Source: Ignavibacterium sp.
Lineage (GTDB): Bacteria > Bacteroidota > Ignavibacteria > Ignavibacteriales > Ignavibacteriaceae
Direction: 5' to 3'
Length of the DNA stretch: 64,000 bases
Assembly: GCA_032027145.1 (NCBI GenBank)
Contig: JAVSMP010000001.1
Location: forward strand, 2,237,116 to 2,301,115
Numbering within the stretch: position 1 is the stretch's first letter; every line of letters begins with the position of its first letter. Below are positions 9,439 through 18,231 of this stretch, piece by piece. Made by a program: the position numbers and the translations under genes. Under the pieces are notes generated by a model. That model had not been told where the DNA came from and did not search any database. It saw only the letters and a list, made by a program, of their open reading frames with translations.

Positions 9439-10846
9439 TAATCAGTCAATAGAAGAAAAACTGAGTAAGAATCCTGTCCTAATTAAGATTGCTCAGATTG
9501 CACAGAGTGAAAACAAAAATGTTTTCGTTGTTGGCGGATTTGTCAGAGATCTGATATTAAAACGTGAAAGAAATGATATTGATATTCTTGTTATTGGAAG
9601 CGGAGTTAATTTTGCTAAAACAGTTGCAGAAAAACTGAATATCAGCAATGTTAACTATTTTAAAAATTTTGGCACTGCTCAATTAAGCTTTAATAATATG
9701 GATATTGAATTTGTTGGTGCACGAAGGGAATCATACGACCGGAAAACCCGCAAACCTATTGTTGAAGATGGTACTTTTGAAGACGATATAAGCAGACGCG
9801 ATTTTACAATTAATACTCTGGCTGTTTCACTTAATAAAACAGACTTTGGGAAAGTAATTGATACCTATGATGGTTTGACCGACATAAAAAATCAAATTAT
9901 AAAAACACCATTAGATCCATTTAAAACTTTTGACGATGATCCTTTAAGAATAATGAGAGCCTTCAGGTTTGCTGCACAATTAAATTTTAAAGTTGAAAAG
10001 AATTTAATGAAAGCTGCCTATGATATGCGTCATCGGCTTTCGATAGTTTCTCAGGAAAGAATAACAGATGAATTTTTAAAGATTCTCTCAACTCCGAAAC
10101 CATCTATTGGATTAAAGCTTTTATTTGATTCGCGGGTACTTGAAATTGTTTTTCCTGAAATAGCAATAATGTCTGGTGTTGATCAGCGAAAAGATTATCA
10201 TCATAAAGATGTCTTTCTTCATACTTTACAGGTTGTTGATAATATTTGCGAAGAAACTGATAATATTTGGTTAAGATTTGCTGCATTAGTCCATGATATA
10301 GCAAAACCTCCTACAAAGAAATTTGTTGAAGGAATAGGATGGACATTTCATGGTCACGAAAATCTTGGTGCAAAAATGATGAAAAAAATATTTCACCGAA
10401 TGAAATTACCTCTTAATAAATTAGAATATGTTCAAAAGCTCATCACTTTGCATCTGCGTCCGATTGCATTAGCTAAAGAAGAAGTAACAGATTCAGCCAT
10501 CAGAAGATTGATAGTTCAGGCTGATGATGATCTAGAGGATCTGATTACTTTGTGCAGGGCTGATATTACCAGTAAAAACCCAAATAAAGTTGAAGAGTAT
10601 CTTGGAAACTATGAACGCGTAATGCAGAAGGTTCGGGATGTTAAAGAACGAGATCAACTCCGTGCCTTTCAATCACCGGTTAGGGGAGAAGAGATTATGC
10701 AAATCTGTAATCTTAAACCATCAAAGAAAGTTGGTGAAATAAAAACTGCTATTGAAGAAGCTATTCTTGATGGAAAGATTGGAAATAATTATGAAGAAGC
10801 GCTGAGTTATCTGATGAAAATAAAAGACGAGTTTCTTAGCAGGTAA
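9425..10846 (+). CDS. cca: CCA tRNA nucleotidyltransferase with HD domain
   Basis: 473 residues. It belongs to class II of the nucleotidyltransferase beta superfamily: GGFVRD (37-42), the metal-binding D51-I-D53, RRDFTINTLA in the neck and an arginine-rich nucleotide-recognition segment. It adds or repairs the 3' CCA end of tRNAs, which fits the tRNA genes in this window that lack encoded CCA. The C-terminal half has an HD phosphohydrolase domain (H290-D291 in ALVHDIAKPP, and an upstream HH pair at HHKDVFLH), typical of bacterial enzymes with additional phosphatase/phosphodiesterase activity. A pure poly(A) polymerase is the main alternative but is less likely in this group. Starts inside the end of the protease gene. 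Confidence 0.93.
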   Translation: MLSINNQSIEEKLSKNPVLIKIAQIAQSENKNVFVVGGFVRDLILKRERNDIDILVIGSGVNFAKTVAEKLNISNVNYFKNFGTAQLSFNNMDIEFVGARRESYDRKTRKPIVEDGTFEDDISRRDFTINTLAVSLNKTDFGKVIDTYDGLTDIKNQIIKTPLDPFKTFDDDPLRIMRAFRFAAQLNFKVEKNLMKAAYDMRHRLSIVSQERITDEFLKILSTPKPSIGLKLLFDSRVLEIVFPEIAIMSGVDQRKDYHHKDVFLHTLQVVDNICEETDNIWLRFAALVHDIAKPPTKKFVEGIGWTFHGHENLGAKMMKKIFHRMKLPLNKLEYVQKLITLHLRPIALAKEEVTDSAIRRLIVQADDDLEDLITLCRADITSKNPNKVEEYLGNYERVMQKVRDVKERDQLRAFQSPVRGEEIMQICNLKPSKKVGEIKTAIEEAILDGKIGNNYEEALSYLMKIKDEFLSR

Positions 10847-10850
10847 CAGA

Positions 10851-11264
10851 CTAAAAACTATATACTAAACCAACAAAATATCTTTTCTCTTCAATCCGAA
10901 CTATATTATTTTGAATACCCGCTGAAAAATTAATAGGGGACTCATACTGATAATTCTGAATCTTTTTGTTAATTGTAAGATGCTTGTTGATCAACTCCTC
11001 ATCGCTCAATACTGCAGTAGTATCAGTTTTAGTCTTTTCGCCGGACTTTTTATCGTGGAGTATAGCATAAATAACTATGCCTGCAATTATTGCTGCTCCA
11101 GCAATATAGAAAACAGTATTATCATTTGATTCGTTTACATTGATCGGGCTGCCGGAGCCGCCTCCGATCTGTTCAAATATTCTATTAACTTGCTGAGCAT
11201 CTAAGTTGTTTGTTAAACAAAATATTGTTATAAAAAACATCATTAAGAAAAATTTAGTCTTCAT
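10851..11264 (-). CDS. small exported hypothetical protein with one internal membrane segment
   Basis: 137 residues. Signal peptide at about 1-23 (ending LDAQQ), a glycine/serine/asparagine linker, then one hydrophobic helix (about 51-68, VFYIAGAAIIAGIVIYAIL) followed by a charged tail; the C-terminus YFVGLVYSF resembles an outer-membrane strand. I know no family for it. It converges on cca with a 4-bp gap and stands alone on this strand. Whether the second helix stays in the membrane cannot be told. Confidence 0.6.
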   Translation of the reverse strand: MKTKFFLMMFFITIFCLTNNLDAQQVNRIFEQIGGGSGSPINVNESNDNTVFYIAGAAIIAGIVIYAILHDKKSGEKTKTDTTAVLSDEELINKHLTINKKIQNYQYESPINFSAGIQNNIVRIEEKRYFVGLVYSF

Positions 11265-11686
11265 TGATCACATTCTCATAAGTTTATTATTTTCTAAAAA
11301 ATAATACTGAATTAACAGAATAGTTTCAACAGATAACTTTAACCGATTTTAACAATTTGCAGCAGACTATTCCAAAAAAAATAATGGAGAATATTATTAT
11401 ATCTGCCAACAACTGATTATTCCAGAATCTCTTTATTTATAATTCAAGAATTAGTTCAGAATTACCACAACAACATTTTGCTGAAATCTCATTAAGAGAG
11501 CATCATTAACGATTTATTGAAACTATTAGTTACCGTATGTGTAATTATATAACCATCTATAACTAAGCAAACCAGGTTTTAATCAATTAGACTATTTTTG
11601 GAATGTTTATTATCAATAAATGATTGGAAATTTTGTAGTATTTTTGAACTGAATTTAGGTTTTAAATAAATCAAGCGGAGAAACAA
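11265..11686. other. 422-bp intergenic region before the exporter operon
   Basis: No reading frame with coding character is visible on either strand. It separates divergent genes and should contain the exporter promoter. Two TAnnTTTG elements (TATTTTTG at 11593-11600 and 11639-11646) match the -7 box of Bacteroidota sigma factors, but neither has a clear TTG at the right distance, so the assignment is tentative. The second lies 40 bp before the tolC-like start. Confidence 0.4.
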
Positions 11687-12988
11687 ATGAAATTTTTCTT
11701 TTTCTCAATATTACTTTTATTAAATGTCAGCATTTATTCTCAGGATCAGTTATCCTTAAATGAAGCAATAAAAATTGCACTTCAAAAAAACAGCGGACTG
11801 CTTACAAATCAGAATAATATGTTAAAAAGTGAATCTGCACTTACTGCAGCTTATGGAAATTTTTTACCCAATCTTGGTGCTTCAGGCAACTGGAATTGGA
11901 ATAAGAATAAAGGTGATGGTTATGAGGTTGATTCGAGAAGCTGGTCTATTGGAATAAATTCAAGTATAGTTTTATTTGATGGTCTTTCAAATTTTGCTAA
12001 CCTTTCACAAAGTCAAAACAATTATGAAGCTGTTAAATTATCAATTGAACAGAAAAAACAGGAAGTAATCTTTCAGACTATTAATCTGTACTATGCTATT
12101 GTTGAAGCCGAACAGGTACTAAAAGTTAGAGAAGAAGATGTTAAGCAGCAGCAGAAAAATCTTGAAACTATTGAAGAACGGAACAGATTAGGATCTGTTA
12201 CTAAAGCTGATGTTTATCAACAGCAGGTGCAGCTGGGTAATGCAGAGTTGCAACTGATTCAGCAGAAAAATCTTTTGGAAACCGCTAAAAGTAATTTATT
12301 ATTTTATCTTGGATTGGATGTTTTAGAGAACTATCAATACTCCGATAGTTTTTCTGAAAGAGAAATTAAAATATTGGATACTGATATCAATACCGATTAC
12401 GACAAGCTGTCGGAGCTAGTCAAGCAGGCATTAATTAATCGTAGAGATTATCTTGCTCAAAAACTGACCCTGGATTCTTATTATGATAATCTTACAATTG
12501 CACGATCAGGACATCTACCATCATTAACTGGAAGAGTAGGTTATGGAACAGATGCTGCCACTCCAAATAATCTTTTTAAAGATCATTCATTTTCTGCTGG
12601 ACTTACTTTAAGTATTCCACTGTTTTCTGGCTTCTCTACTCATAACTTAATACAAAGTGCTGAAGTTGATGCTATGAATTATGAACTTCAGGTTAAAGAC
12701 AGCGAAAGATTGATAAAACAAGAAATACAGAAATCTTTTCTGGACCTTGAAGCAGCTAAAAAAGGTTTACTTGTTACTCAAAAAAATGTAAGTGCTGCTG
12801 AAGAAAACCTTAAGATTGAACAAGAAAAATACAACCTTGGTGCAGGTAAATTGCTTGATGTTTTAATTGCAAATACTTCTTATCAAAATGCAAAAACTAA
12901 TTACATAAATTCACAGTTTAATTATATCAAACTAAGTGAAGAACTTAAATATAATCTGGGCACTTTGGATTATAAGTCTTACGAATAA
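11687..12988 (+). CDS. TolC-family outer membrane efflux protein
   Basis: 433 residues with a signal peptide (about 1-18, ending IYSQ). The sequence has the two-fold repeat of TolC/OEP proteins: helical parts starting LSLNEAIKIALQKN (repeat 1) and a second half around YYDNLTIARSGHLPSLTG, each with an outer-membrane strand segment (SSIVLFDGLS, LSIPLFSGFS) followed by long coiled-coil helices. It forms the trimeric outer-membrane channel and periplasmic tunnel. GGAG precedes the ATG. First gene of an operon with an adaptor, an ABC ATPase and two permeases, so it is the exit duct of that pump. Confidence 0.93.
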   Translation: MKFFFFSILLLLNVSIYSQDQLSLNEAIKIALQKNSGLLTNQNNMLKSESALTAAYGNFLPNLGASGNWNWNKNKGDGYEVDSRSWSIGINSSIVLFDGLSNFANLSQSQNNYEAVKLSIEQKKQEVIFQTINLYYAIVEAEQVLKVREEDVKQQQKNLETIEERNRLGSVTKADVYQQQVQLGNAELQLIQQKNLLETAKSNLLFYLGLDVLENYQYSDSFSEREIKILDTDINTDYDKLSELVKQALINRRDYLAQKLTLDSYYDNLTIARSGHLPSLTGRVGYGTDAATPNNLFKDHSFSAGLTLSIPLFSGFSTHNLIQSAEVDAMNYELQVKDSERLIKQEIQKSFLDLEAAKKGLLVTQKNVSAAEENLKIEQEKYNLGAGKLLDVLIANTSYQNAKTNYINSQFNYIKLSEELKYNLGTLDYKSYE

Positions 12989-13014
12989 AATTTTAAAACA
13001 GGAGAATATCTCAA

Positions 13015-14307
13015 ATGGCAAATGGAAAGAAAAAATCAAAGAAAAAATTATTGATATTTGGAGGACTTGGTTTACTAATTCTTGTTTTGTTGATTGTTGC
13101 CTTTATAGGCGGTAGTAAAGAAGAAATCATTTCTGTTCAGATTGAAAAGGTTGTTAACAGAACAATAACACAAACTGTTGCTGCAACCGGAAAGATTAAT
13201 CCTGAATTTAAAGTTGTGATTAATCCGGAAGTAACCGGCGAGATTGTTGAACTTCCGGTTAAAGAAGGTGACTTTGTTAAAAAAGGTCAGCTTTTAATCA
13301 GAATAAAAGGAGATCAATATCAGGCACAGAAGCAAAGATTGGAAGCTAATCTTTTAGCAGCTCAGGCTAACTTGAAAATGAGAGAAGCAGAATTAACAAA
13401 AGTAGAACTTGATTATAATCGTGTTCAGGAATTGCATAGCAAAGGTCTTGCAAGTGATTCAGAACTTGAAGCAGCAAAGTCTAATTACTTAACAACAAAA
13501 GCCTCATACGAAGCCGCTGAAGCTAATGTGCTGCAAAGTAAAGCTTCGCTGCGGGAAACTCTTGAGATGCTTTATAAAACTACAATCCTATCACCTATGG
13601 ACGGAGTTGTTACTAAATTAAATGTTGAGGTTGGTGAAAGAGTATTTGGTGCTGGGTTTTCAATGGGTACTGATATTATGACTGTTTCTGATTTAAGAAA
13701 TATTGAGGCAGTTGTTGATGTTGATGAGAATGATGTTGTTTTGGTTTCAATCGGTGATACAGCAAGGATTCAAGTTGATGCTTTTAAAGACCAGGAATTT
13801 ATTGGTATAGTATCAGAAATTGGAAATAGTGCCAAGACAACTGGTTTAGGTACGCAAAACGAAGTTGTTAATTTTGAAGTCAAGATAAAACTAATTGATC
13901 CCAAGAATTCATTAAGACCTGGAATGAGTTGTACAGCTAATATTGAAACTGAAACAATTCAAAATGTTTTGAGTGTGCCGATACAAAGTGTTACAACAAG
14001 AGAAGGCGGTACAAGCAATGATAAAATGTCTGAGAATGAAGGGACAGGTGAATTCCAACAGGTGGAAGAAATTAAAAAAGAAAAAATACATAAGGTAAAA
14101 GAAATAGTGTTTCTTGTTGAAAACGGAAAAGCCAAAAAAGTTGAAGTTGAAACCGGCTTAAGTGATGATAACTATATTGCAATCCTAAGCGGCTTAAAAG
14201 GCGGCGAAGATGTAGTTTCGGGTAGTTATAAAGCAATCTCCAGAGATTTAAATGATGGCTTGCAAGTTAGAGTGGAAGAAAAAAATAAAAATTTCAATAA
14301 GAAATAA
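13015..14307 (+). CDS. periplasmic adaptor (membrane fusion) protein of the MacA type
   Basis: 430 residues. One N-terminal membrane anchor (about 11-29) keeps it in the inner membrane. A biotinyl-lipoyl-like domain begins at VNPEVTGEIVELPVKEGDFVKKGQ, is split by a long alpha-helical hairpin (about 100-180, rich in A/E/L heptads) and resumes at TILSPMDGVVTKL; beta-barrel and membrane-proximal domains follow. A charged insertion (about 330-365, EGTGEFQQVEEIKKEKIHK) lies in the C-terminal part. It bridges the ABC permeases and the TolC-like channel. AGGAG precedes the start; 26 bp after tolC-like and 9 bp before the ATPase gene. Confidence 0.93.
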   Translation: MANGKKKSKKKLLIFGGLGLLILVLLIVAFIGGSKEEIISVQIEKVVNRTITQTVAATGKINPEFKVVINPEVTGEIVELPVKEGDFVKKGQLLIRIKGDQYQAQKQRLEANLLAAQANLKMREAELTKVELDYNRVQELHSKGLASDSELEAAKSNYLTTKASYEAAEANVLQSKASLRETLEMLYKTTILSPMDGVVTKLNVEVGERVFGAGFSMGTDIMTVSDLRNIEAVVDVDENDVVLVSIGDTARIQVDAFKDQEFIGIVSEIGNSAKTTGLGTQNEVVNFEVKIKLIDPKNSLRPGMSCTANIETETIQNVLSVPIQSVTTREGGTSNDKMSENEGTGEFQQVEEIKKEKIHKVKEIVFLVENGKAKKVEVETGLSDDNYIAILSGLKGGEDVVSGSYKAISRDLNDGLQVRVEEKNKNFNKK

Positions 14308-14316
14308 ACCCGGTAG

Positions 14317-15042
14317 ATGATAATGAACATAATTAATATAGAACATATTGCAAAGGTTTATCAGGTCGGGATGGAGCAGGTTCATGCGCTTAGAGATGTA
14401 TCTCTTAAGATTAATAAAAATGAATATGTTGCGATCATGGGACCATCAGGCTCTGGTAAATCAACTTTGATGAATATGCTTGGATGTCTTGATACCCCCA
14501 CATCTGGTGTCTATGATTTTAAAGGTGTTAGTGTTAGTGAAATGACAGACAATGAACTCGCAAGAATCAGAAATAAAGAAATTGGATTTGTCTTTCAGAC
14601 ATTTAATCTGCTTGCAAGATCAGATGCTGTGCATAATGTAGAGCTGCCTCTGATTTATGCAGGTATTCCATCTGCTGAAAGAAAAGAAAGAGCCAGACAA
14701 GCTTTAATTGATGTGGGTCTTGGTGACCGGATGCACCACAAACCTAATGAGCTTTCCGGCGGGCAAAGACAAAGAGTTGCTATCGCCAGGGCTTTGGTTA
14801 CTAATCCGGCTATTATTCTTGCCGATGAACCGACAGGTAATCTTGATTCAAAAACCGGAGAAGAAATTATGGCACTTTTTCTGGAAATTCATGAAAAAGG
14901 AAATACTATAATTCTTGTAACCCACGAAGAGTACATTGCCGAACATGCTATGCGTATTTTAAGATTAAGAGATGGTTTGATTGAGAAAGATGAAGTAGTA
15001 GAGAGAAGATACATTCCAAAAGTAAGAGAAACTATTTTGTGA
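14317..15042 (+). CDS. MacB/LolD-type ABC transporter ATP-binding protein
   Basis: 241 residues, a single ABC nucleotide-binding domain. Walker [10 protein letters not shown] (about 42-50), Q-loop in VFQTFNLL, signature LSGGQRQR (about 146-153) and Walker [14 protein letters not shown] are intact, and the D-loop and H-switch ([10 protein letters not shown]) are present. It powers the FtsX/MacB-like permeases encoded next, as mechanotransmission pumps that push substrate through the adaptor and TolC duct. Unlike E. coli MacB, ATPase and permease are separate polypeptides. The start is ATG-ATA-ATG, so translation could also begin 6 nt later. Confidence 0.94.
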   Translation: MIMNIINIEHIAKVYQVGMEQVHALRDVSLKINKNEYVAIMGPSGSGKSTLMNMLGCLDTPTSGVYDFKGVSVSEMTDNELARIRNKEIGFVFQTFNLLARSDAVHNVELPLIYAGIPSAERKERARQALIDVGLGDRMHHKPNELSGGQRQRVAIARALVTNPAIILADEPTGNLDSKTGEEIMALFLEIHEKGNTIILVTHEEYIAEHAMRILRLRDGLIEKDEVVERRYIPKVRETIL

Positions 15043-15117
15043 AAAAAGATTTCAATCTGTTTCTTGTTTTAAGTAGAATAATTCAGATTGAATTTTATAT
15101 TCAAAGGAAAAGTGAAT

Positions 15118-16353
15118 ATGACATCAATGCTTTTAGAATTAAGTGAAGGACTGTCAATTGCCTGGCGAGCAATTAAAGCGAATAAAATTCGTGCGATACT
15201 TACTATGCTGGGAATTTTTATTGGTGTAACAGCAGTAGTGCTTATGTCAACTGCAATAAAAGGGATTGATAATTCACTTCAGCAAGGGGTTAGTTCGCTT
15301 GGTTCTGATGTATTATACATTGATAAATGGGCATGGTTCTCAAATGAAGAATGGTGGAGGATGCGTAATCGAAAGAACATCGTAATGGATGATTATTACA
15401 AGTTTAAAGATTTAGCAAAGATGCCTTTAGCTATTGCACCTGTTTCTAATTCTGTGCAAACTATAAAATATGGTGACAGAAAAGTTGAAAATGTTTTTCT
15501 CACAGGTTCAAATGCAGATTATGTGAAAACAACTAATTTTGATTTTAGTGCAGGCAGATTTTTCAGTGAAATTGAATCTGATGGTTCAAGAAATGTTGCA
15601 GTAGTTGGAAGTGAAATTAGTAGTAAATTATTTCCCAGAGGAGATGCTTTAGATAAGACTATTAAAATTGGTCCGGTAAATTATAAAATTGTTGGTGTTT
15701 TGGCAGAACAGGGCAGCACACTTTTAGGAGCGTTCAATCCGGATAATCAGGTCTTTGTTCCTCTCGGAACAATATTTAAATATTTTTCCTCCAGACACAT
15801 GAGATCAATTACTATTAATGTGCGTGCAGCAAGTCCTGAAATGTTAGAAGCAACTAAGGATGAAGCAGAGGGAATTATGAGAAAGATCAGAGGTTTAGCA
15901 CATAACGAACCAAATGATTTTTCAATTAATCAGCAGGAAGGATTAACAAGCTTTTTTGATTCAATTACAATTGTTATAAAGATAGCCGGATTATTTATTA
16001 CCGGATTATCTCTTTTTGTAGGTGCGGTTGGAATTATGAATATTATGTTTGTTTCAGTTAAGGAAAGAACAAGAGAAATCGGATTAAGAAAAGCAATCGG
16101 TGCTACACGTAGAACAATACTTACACAGTTTTTATTGGAGTCATCTGTCATTTGCCTGATTGGAGGTATAATTGGACTAATAGCTGCTATACTTTTAAGT
16201 TTTATGCTTAATCAGTTCTTTCCAACTTCAGTTCAGTATGATGTAGTTATTTTGGCTATTGTTATTTCATTGTTAACAGGAGTTGTCTCCGGATTGGCAC
16301 CTGCTTATACTGCAGCTAAGCTAGATCCCGTTGATGCGCTGAGGTATGAGTAG
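15118..16353 (+). CDS. MacB-like ABC transporter permease (first of two)
   Basis: 411 residues from the ATG at 15118, chosen because AAAGGAA lies 8-14 nt upstream; a TTG at 15088 would add ten residues with no ribosome site. Topology is MacB/FtsX: one N-terminal membrane helix (LTMLGIFIGVTAVVLM), a large periplasmic MacB_PCD domain (about 50-270), then three helices at the C-terminus, with KERTREIGLRKAIGATRRTI as the typical coupling-helix motif and the closing PVDALRYE. Works with the ATPase gene upstream. A foreign element now separates it from the second permease gene. Confidence 0.93.
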   Translation: MTSMLLELSEGLSIAWRAIKANKIRAILTMLGIFIGVTAVVLMSTAIKGIDNSLQQGVSSLGSDVLYIDKWAWFSNEEWWRMRNRKNIVMDDYYKFKDLAKMPLAIAPVSNSVQTIKYGDRKVENVFLTGSNADYVKTTNFDFSAGRFFSEIESDGSRNVAVVGSEISSKLFPRGDALDKTIKIGPVNYKIVGVLAEQGSTLLGAFNPDNQVFVPLGTIFKYFSSRHMRSITINVRAASPEMLEATKDEAEGIMRKIRGLAHNEPNDFSINQQEGLTSFFDSITIVIKIAGLFITGLSLFVGAVGIMNIMFVSVKERTREIGLRKAIGATRRTILTQFLLESSVICLIGGIIGLIAAILLSFMLNQFFPTSVQYDVVILAIVISLLTGVVSGLAPAYTAAKLDPVDALRYE

Positions 16354-16354
16354 A

Positions 16355-16884
16355 GCGGAGTAATGGAGAGTGGAGTTTTGAATAATAGAATGAGAAAAAA
16401 TGAAAGAACACACTAAAAGAAGAAATTTGAATCGTGGTTATATAAAGCTGGAAGTTTGGAATGATGCAATCAGTTTATTCAAATTAACTCATAATCTTGT
16501 GAATAAAATTTCAAACCTTGATTACAAATTAAAAGCTCAAATTTTGGATGCGGCTCAGTCTATCTCATCTAACATTGCTGAAGGTGATGGAAGAAAATCA
16601 ATAAATGAGTATTTATATTTTCTTAATATTAGTTTAGGTTCTTCTGCAGTATTATTAACTCGGATAATTGGACTAAAAGAGATTGATTTAATAAATGTAA
16701 ATGATTTTGAGGAATTTGATTCAAAACATTATGAAAAAACATTATGAAGTTGAAAACAAACTACTCAGTTTAGTGAAATCACTTCAAACAAAACAATCAA
16801 ACGGAACTTGGGATAATCTAGTTCACGAACAAGAAGTTGAGTATGGAACAAATTCCATAACTCCAACTATCCATCATTCCACTT
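16355..16884 (+). mobile_element. IVS-like element: four-helix-bundle gene between imperfect inverted repeats
   Basis: The left arm (16355-16384, GCGGAGTAATGGAGAGTGG onward) is repeated in inverted, imperfect form at 16851-16884; read on the minus strand the right arm gives AGTGGAATGATGGATAGTTG onward. About three quarters of the aligned positions agree. Between them lies only a four-helix-bundle gene of the 23S rRNA intervening-sequence type. The element sits directly after the stop codon of permease 1 and ends 33 bp before permease 2, so it interrupts an operon. A transcript would fold the two arms together, like the stems that flank IVS elements in split 23S rRNA. How it moves is unknown; no transposase or target duplication is evident. 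Confidence 0.55.
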
Positions 16885-16886
16885 GA
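16400..16886 (+). pseudogene. four-helix-bundle protein (23S rRNA IVS family), frameshifted by a 13-bp duplication
   Basis: The first frame (ATG 16400, 115 codons to a stop at 16745-16747) matches the IVS/S23 four-helix-bundle family: LEVWNDAISLFKLTHNL, DAAQSISSNIAEGDGRKS, LYFLNISLGSSAVLLTRI. It ends abnormally in SKHYEKTL. The family's C-terminal helix continues in the next frame as HYEVENKLLSLVKSLQTKQ up to a stop at 16884-16886. The cause is an exact tandem duplication of 13 bp (16723-16735 and 16736-16748); removing one copy restores one frame of 157 residues, whose tail runs through the right inverted repeat. Known members bind RNA or sit in rRNA insertions; cellular function is unproven. 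The broken version lacks helix four. Confidence 0.8.
16723..16748 (+). repeat. exact 13-bp tandem duplication
   Basis: AAAACATTATGAA occurs twice with no spacer (16723-16735, 16736-16748). Since 13 is not a multiple of three, it shifts the four-helix-bundle reading frame. Confidence 0.95.
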
Positions 16887-16916
16887 ATGATGCAGAGATT
16901 TAAAAAGGTATTTAAA

Positions 16917-18143
16917 ATGAAAATAAATCAAATACTTGCAATTTCACTTCAATCTTTGAAGAGCAACAGACTTAGAACTTTCTTGACAATACTTGGTGTA
17001 GTTGTTGGTATTTTTTCAATTATTGTGATAATGACTATACTAAGTATGCTGCAAAACAGCATTGATGAAGGACTATCAAGTCTTAGCAAAAATACTTTTC
17101 AAATACAAAAGCACGATAATGTTTTTGGCGGCGGTCCACAGATGCGTGATAGAAACAGAAAAGATATAACCATTGAAGAAGGTGAAAGATTAAGAGACAT
17201 GCTTACTCAAGCTAAATATGTTGGAGTTGAACAATGGCAGTTTGGTATTGTTGTTAAGTATGGTAATAAAGAAACTAATCCAAATATTTCTGTTGCAGGT
17301 GTAAATACAGACGCGATGAAAACAAATGATTGGAATGTTGAAGAAGGAAGAGATTTCCGTGAAAGTGATATTACTCATAGTGCCAATGTTTGTTTGATAT
17401 TTCACCCAATTGCTGAAAAGCTTTTCCCAAACAGCAATCCGATTGGTAAGGAAATCAGAGTAGATGGAAGAGCAATGCGGGTAATTGGTTTAATTGAGCC
17501 GCAAACTGCTCTGTTTGGACAAAGCCGGGATAACTATGTTATTGTACCTATTACAACCTGGCAATCTATGTATGGCAAATATGGACGTTCGGTTAACCTT
17601 ACTGTTATGTCTCAAAGTAAAGAAGATTATAATCAGGTTATTGAAGCTGCAACCGGCTATATGAGAACGATCAGAAAAGTTGCACCGGGTGAACCAAATG
17701 ATTTTTACATTTTCAGTAATGAGTCAATGATTGAACAAACTGATCAGATTACAGGTCCGATTAAACTTATTGCACTGGCAATTTCTTTAATTGCATTGAT
17801 AGCGGCTGGTGTTGGTATAATGAATATTATGTTGGTTTCAGTTACTGAAAGAACAAGAGAAATTGGAATTAGAAAAGCACTTGGTGCTCGGAAGTTGTGG
17901 ATATTAATCCAATTTCTGTTTGAAGCAATTATTCTTTGTCTGCTTGGTGGAATATTGGGAATAATAATTGGCGTTAGTATAGGTAACTTTGCTGGAAGTT
18001 TGTTAAATGCTCAGACAGCTATACCATGGGATTGGGTATTTATTGGTTTGACTATGTGTGTTGCAGTTGGAGTTATCTTTGGAACTTATCCAGCTTATAA
18101 GGCTTCAAACTTAGATCCGATTGAAGCGCTGCGATATGAATAA
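16917..18143 (+). CDS. MacB-like ABC transporter permease (second of two)
   Basis: 408 residues from the ATG at 16917, preceded at 8 nt by AAAAGG; an in-frame ATG at 16887 lies immediately beside the inserted element and lacks such a site. Same architecture as permease 1: helix LRTFLTILGVVVGIFSI, periplasmic domain, three C-terminal helices, coupling motif TERTREIGIRKALGARK and final PIEALRYE. The two permeases are clearly paralogous but diverged, which suggests a heterodimeric transporter sharing one ATPase. Its expression may be reduced or uncoupled by the element inserted just upstream. Confidence 0.93.
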   Translation: MKINQILAISLQSLKSNRLRTFLTILGVVVGIFSIIVIMTILSMLQNSIDEGLSSLSKNTFQIQKHDNVFGGGPQMRDRNRKDITIEEGERLRDMLTQAKYVGVEQWQFGIVVKYGNKETNPNISVAGVNTDAMKTNDWNVEEGRDFRESDITHSANVCLIFHPIAEKLFPNSNPIGKEIRVDGRAMRVIGLIEPQTALFGQSRDNYVIVPITTWQSMYGKYGRSVNLTVMSQSKEDYNQVIEAATGYMRTIRKVAPGEPNDFYIFSNESMIEQTDQITGPIKLIALAISLIALIAAGVGIMNIMLVSVTERTREIGIRKALGARKLWILIQFLFEAIILCLLGGILGIIIGVSIGNFAGSLLNAQTAIPWDWVFIGLTMCVAVGVIFGTYPAYKASNLDPIEALRYE

Positions 18144-18144
18144 A

Positions 18145-18227
18145 ATGGAGTAGTGGAGTTTTGAAGTAATGGAGAGAATGATAAAAAGTTCTTCTTATAT
18201 TTCAACACTCCAGCATTCCATCGCTCC
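18145..18227. repeat. 83-bp inverted-repeat element, short relative of the IVS-like element
   Basis: 18145-18165 and 18201-18221 form an inverted repeat with 17 of 21 positions matching, followed on the right by CGCTCC. The left arm shares the 14-mer AGTGGAGTTTTGAA exactly with the left arm of the element at 16355, and the right arm on the minus strand (GGAGCGATGGAATGCTGGAG) resembles the same arm. Only about 35 bp lie between the arms, with no gene. It sits between convergent genes and, with the T-rich and A-rich flanks, may also terminate transcription. Confidence 0.55.
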
Positions 18228-18231
18228 TTTT

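Noticed and set aside
14708-14911. Small frame inside the ABC ATPase gene
   Set aside because: Overlaps the signature and Walker B region of a clearly real gene in another frame.
18145-18227. Plain bidirectional terminator only
   Set aside because: The hairpin may well terminate transcription, but the shared 14-mer and arm similarity with the 16355-16884 element make common origin the better explanation; kept as a repeat.
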